Source of the DNA: an uncultured Bacteroides sp.
GTDB lineage: Bacteria; Bacteroidota; Bacteroidia; Bacteroidales; Bacteroidaceae
Direction: 5' to 3'
NCBI GenBank assembly: GCA_902492205.1
Contig: CABUKU010000048.1
Location: forward strand, 1 to 5,598
DNA length: 5,598 nt
A program made the position numbers and the translations under genes. The notes under the pieces are model-generated. The model was given only the letters and a program-made list of their open reading frames with translations, was not told the origin of the DNA and searched no databases. Below, piece after piece: positions 5,502 to 5,598 of this stretch; the stretch's first letter is position 1, and the number at the start of each line of letters is the position of its first letter.

Positions 5502-5515
5502 AACTCTCAACTAAA

Positions 5516-5598
5516 TCAAGGTTCCCCGATATATTCCACAATCAACCCCACCTGTTTGGGAGTAAACAACCGCACTGTATTGTCATAACCCGTGACAC
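5516..5598 (-). CDS. DUF4248 family protein, C-terminal fragment
   Basis: Only the last 26 codons are in the window, with the gene continuing past the right edge. They read VTGYDNTVRLFTPKQVGLIV followed by EYIGEP and a TGA stop (5516-5518). This matches the usual end of DUF4248 proteins, small (roughly 70-80 aa) Bacteroides proteins with a 'LTPRQVxLIVxYLGEP'-like tail, quoted from memory. These genes are commonly found near HU and VirE_N/DUF3987 genes, which agrees with the rest of the window. Function is unknown; a regulatory or DNA-associated role is only a guess. It lies on the same strand as DUF4160 but is separated from it by a strong terminator. Confidence 0.75.
   Translation of the reverse strand, partial: VTGYDNTVRLFTPKQVGLIVEYIGEP

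Overview
The window looks like chromosomal DNA of a Bacteroidales bacterium, most likely Bacteroides or a close relative. The evidence is a GLUG-repeat surface protein with the typical YPxLxWE-type end, an HU-like protein, a VirE_N/DUF3987 primase-helicase protein and a DUF4248 tail, all families common in Bacteroides genomes. Promoters fit the Bacteroidetes TTTG / TAnnTTTG pattern, and AT-rich leaders replace Shine-Dalgarno sites. The assignment rests on recognition by eye; no search was run.

Layout, left to right. (1) Positions 1-1373, plus strand: the 3' part of a fimbrillin-like/GLUG-repeat surface protein gene. (2) 1382-1672, plus: a small HU-family DNA-binding protein only 8 nt behind it, followed by a 13-bp stem-loop. 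(3) 1941-4193, minus: a 750-residue protein with a primase-like VirE_N domain, a DUF3987 P-loop ATPase domain and a C-terminal winged helix. Its ATPase half is bracketed by two inverted copies (33 of 36 identical) of a 36-bp element built on GGACAAAC units. (4) 4194-4304: a divergent control region with a good minus-strand -7 box and a palindrome. (5) 4305-4646, plus: an unrecognised 113-residue protein with a possible helix-turn-helix. (6) 4676-4720: a perfect 20-bp-arm hairpin between convergent genes. (7) 4718-5372, minus: an overlapping DUF4160 - DUF2442/HTH pair resembling a toxin-antitoxin operon, with a near-ideal promoter whose spacer holds a perfect palindrome. (8) 5435-5468: a strong terminator, then the last 26 codons of a DUF4248 gene entering from the right, also minus strand.

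How it may work together. HU, the primase-helicase protein and DUF4248 are members of a recurrent Bacteroides neighbourhood whose role is not established. Here the usual DUF4248/primase proximity is interrupted by the unknown 113-residue gene and the DUF4160-DUF2442 cassette, which has its own promoter, probable operator and insulating terminator. The most interesting signals are the inverted GGACAAAC elements around the ATPase half of the primase gene and the self-contained DUF4160-DUF2442 unit.
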